Positions 61,384 to 64,000 of a stretch of 64,000 nucleotides of DNA are shown one piece after another. The translations under genes were made by a program, and so were the position numbers. This stretch comes from Pholis gunnellus (Eukaryota > Chordata > Actinopteri > Perciformes > Pholidae): the NCBI GenBank assembly GCA_910591455.2, contig OU342809.1:15486059-15550058 (forward strand), written 5' to 3'. The first letter of the stretch is position 1, and each line of letters starts with the position of its first letter. Under the pieces are notes generated by a model. The model ran no database searches. It was not told the origin of the DNA and was given only the letters and a program-made list of their open reading frames with translations.

Positions 61384-64000
61384 TCTGTAAAGGAGCAGCA
61401 GCTTTGTATTCACCACTGACTTTATATACATAACAAATCCCAGCTTATGGTATGCTTTCTTAATTGCACCAACCAATGCCGTACCCCATTTGTTAAATTA
61501 CTCCGAGCTAATCTCCTCAGAGGGGGGAACAGAAAGGAAGGCTGTAAGTGGGTTCAGTGTAAGGTAAATGTGATTACTCATAAAGCAGACTGCTGCTTCT
61601 CAATTGGCCTCATGTTTTGGATTCAGTGAGGCTGCTCACAAAGTGTGCCGTCTTTCTGTTCAATTTCAAATATATATATCTGAAAATATGCCCCAAGTTC
61701 CTGTTGATGGTTTGTTAAACTAATATTTATTAACAACATGACAACAAGAAAGTCCAGACATGTTGATAGCGTAGCAGCAACAGACGTATACAGTAAGTGG
61801 TTCCTCTGGGGCCCAAAAATCAAACCAGAATAAATTTAGAGTGACAGGAAGTGGTACAATGGAGGCAGCAACAAGCTGCCAACAGCCCAAAATAAGATTA
61901 ATGTCCTTCCTCCTGTGCAGCGATAGTTGCCTGTGTCATCAGTCCTTTCCATTTCTATTGATGCAACTAATGAATTGTGCACAAATGGTCATGCAACTAG
62001 TAACAAAGCCGGGCATCGAATCAAAACATAATGTTCCCTTTCTTAAAAACTCTAAGTCACCACCAACAGAGGAACAGGGACCAAAATAACAATACAAAAT
62101 GGACTTGTTGCCTTTAAAAAGACCAGTCTGTGTCTATGGCACGACTCTGTAGCTCTGCTTGTTTGGTTAGGTAGTGAGAGAGTGCTCAAGCCAACATGTA
62201 CAATACAATTCCTGTGTTATCCGTCAACAGGCTTCCGCTTCATTCACGATGTGCACAGTATGCGGCAAGTCAATCCAATGATCCTTTCAGTCTGCGGAGG
62301 TTGCCAGGTGCGAGGCGGCCTCCATAAGCAACACAGGTTTATCGAGTGTCCGAGCAGACATGTCCAAAGGCACTTCAGACACAGGCAGGAGGGTCCTTGT
62401 GAGCTCAGCTGGTCCACCCACTGGCTCATTATTCAAGCATTAGATCAAGAAAAGACCGTTCTCTTTAATTCACAACAATGTCTTCAAGAGTTCTTGTTGG
62501 AAAAGTCTAAACAGTCCTCGTGAGGTGACTATAAACCGTGTCCTGAGACACCAATATGAATGATTGCATGAAAGATACACAGTTCCATGTATTGTATATT
62601 TGGGTAGCAATACAACAGATATTTTTGACTGACTGGTTTAGGTATGTGGTTGAAACACTTTTTTACAAAATCTCAAAATGAAGCTTACATGTACTCAGTT
62701 TTTTTTTAGCACACTCCCACCGAGACTCCAGGAATCTACAACACTCAAAATCATTCAGGTAAAAGAAATGTGATAAATGTAACAAACAGTCAAACGGGTA
62801 TCAAATAAGCCCATAATCAAATAGTTTTAAACAAACCAATACAACAACTTTCTTCAACTGAAACTATGTATATAATGTTCGTAGTATTTGGCATCAGCCA
62901 GGCTGATGTGACAATTTGACATACTTGGGTATTTCTTCATTTGTAGCTTATATTCACCCATAAGGCCATCTGGCTACCACATGATTCTCAACAATGGGTC
63001 ACTAACATTAATCATGACATGATGACTGTCAATGTTTTGTTAGTAAAAAAAGATGTACAATTGTAAAAATGAGCACAAAAAAACAGACAATTCTGCATGA
63101 GGTAAATTGCAAAAGGGATCCACACAACTGAGTGAATCATCCAAGTTCTCACCAAATGTGATATATTTCAAGTCAGCAGTATAATCTTCTGCCTTCTGGA
63201 GTTTTACAGTCATGCATGATATAGGAGGGACAATTGCATGGAGTTAGAAAGCAACTAAAAACGACCATGTCTTTTTAAAAAGGGTCAGTACATATTATAA
63301 AGGAAAAGAAAGGCTAAAGTTATGGCTTACCTGCAAGATTATAAAGCTGACAATAAGTGTAAGAACACAGATGCACAGGTGAACAAGTACAGACTCTTTA
63401 ACAATATATAGTTTGAGGTAAATATGTAAAACTTTGAACTGGAGGACAAAATACTGTTACAGTTACTCAGAACTGCGTCATTCTATGAGTAAACGGAGCG
63501 GCTCTGTTTCCATCACTCCCTGAGTTTAACACTTCTACCATCGGACTCAGAGATCAACCTCAAACAGGTTTTGATAAAATGTCTAAAATGTGAAAGGGGT
63601 TTGATGCCAAACCTCCATTTTAGCAGCTCTAAGGTTTCACTTTACATGAAGTATTACGGTAGTGCTCAGAAAGCCCTATTGATTCATGAATGGTCAACCA
63701 TCAAAACTGGCTGCTCTCTGACAAATGTATGTAGGTGGATCATCTCTGCCGATAAATATTTAATGTTCTGAGCTAGGACAAATCCAATCAAGGGCAGCCA
63801 ACATTGAGGGATTAATATCTATACAAGGGTACATACTAAAATATTCTTTTCACACAAACTATCCCTTTAGGACAGATATAGTTTGAAGACGTGGTGTTTG
63901 CAACCACACCAAATCCACACATATACAGTTTTTTTTCAAGTCAGTGTACAAGTTAAGAGGTTGCTGGATTGTTTTCATGGAGAATGTTCAGATACTGACA
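61384..64000. other. Right-end region: no confident gene; possible 3' part of a minus-strand neighbour
   Basis: About 2.6 kb of AT-rich DNA. It must hold the 5' UTR exon and promoter of the GCAP gene. A candidate terminal coding exon on the minus strand (about 62287-62425) and a strong CAG|GTAAGC donor-like site (near 63331) are described under findings. An AATAAA at 61726-61731 on the minus strand could end that transcript. The remainder shows no repeats or coding exons that I can support. Confidence 0.4.

Noticed and set aside
62182..62523. 113-codon plus-strand open frame
   Set aside because: No recognisable domain or initiation context, and it overlaps a better protein-like reading on the minus strand.

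Overview
This is vertebrate nuclear DNA, most likely from a ray-finned (teleost) fish. It has GT-AG introns, long (CA)n and (TA)n microsatellites, degenerate interspersed repeats of kinds seen in fish genomes, and proteins closest to vertebrate families. These include a secreted XendoU enzyme without somatomedin-B modules and a GCAP resembling the extra fish GCAPs. All recognised genes lie on the minus strand, so transcription runs from high to low coordinates.

Layout from left to right: (1) 1-6438, the first four coding exons of RFX4, with the rest of the gene beyond position 1. (2) 6439-9717, RFX4 upstream DNA. (3) 9958-32165, all 28 coding exons of POLR3B, the second-largest subunit of RNA polymerase III; the joined reading frame is intact at 1132 codons. 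(4) 33024-35784, an eight-exon secreted poly(U)-specific endoribonuclease (ENDOU/XendoU) of 313 residues. (5) 37719-57682, PPFIBP1 (liprin-beta-1): 26 coding exons encode 979 residues, with a non-coding first exon near 57682. (6) 59143-61383, a five-exon guanylate-cyclase-activating protein (GCAP) of 198 residues. (7) 61384-64000, DNA with no confidently identified gene and one candidate terminal exon of a gene beyond the window.

Exon boundaries were derived by hand from splice signals, codon phase and remembered family sequence. Every junction listed keeps the frame, which is strong internal support for the models.

The genes do not form one pathway: a brain and ciliary transcription factor, an RNA polymerase III subunit, an RNase, a synaptic and adhesion scaffold, and a photoreceptor calcium sensor. 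POLR3B and RFX4 are also adjacent in human (12q23). ENDOU and PPFIBP1 are also on human chromosome 12, but far away. Several POLR3B introns hold homeodomain-motif-rich blocks that look like conserved regulatory DNA, possibly for RFX4.

Mobile DNA includes a MITE with PIF/Harbinger hallmarks, an L1/Tx1-type LINE remnant, and at least six degenerate copies of one interspersed repeat. I found no convincing wholly new biological system. The most unusual signals are a splice donor inside a long CA microsatellite, an inverted repeat pair flanking five POLR3B exons, and a 14-nt frame-breaking exon candidate in PPFIBP1.
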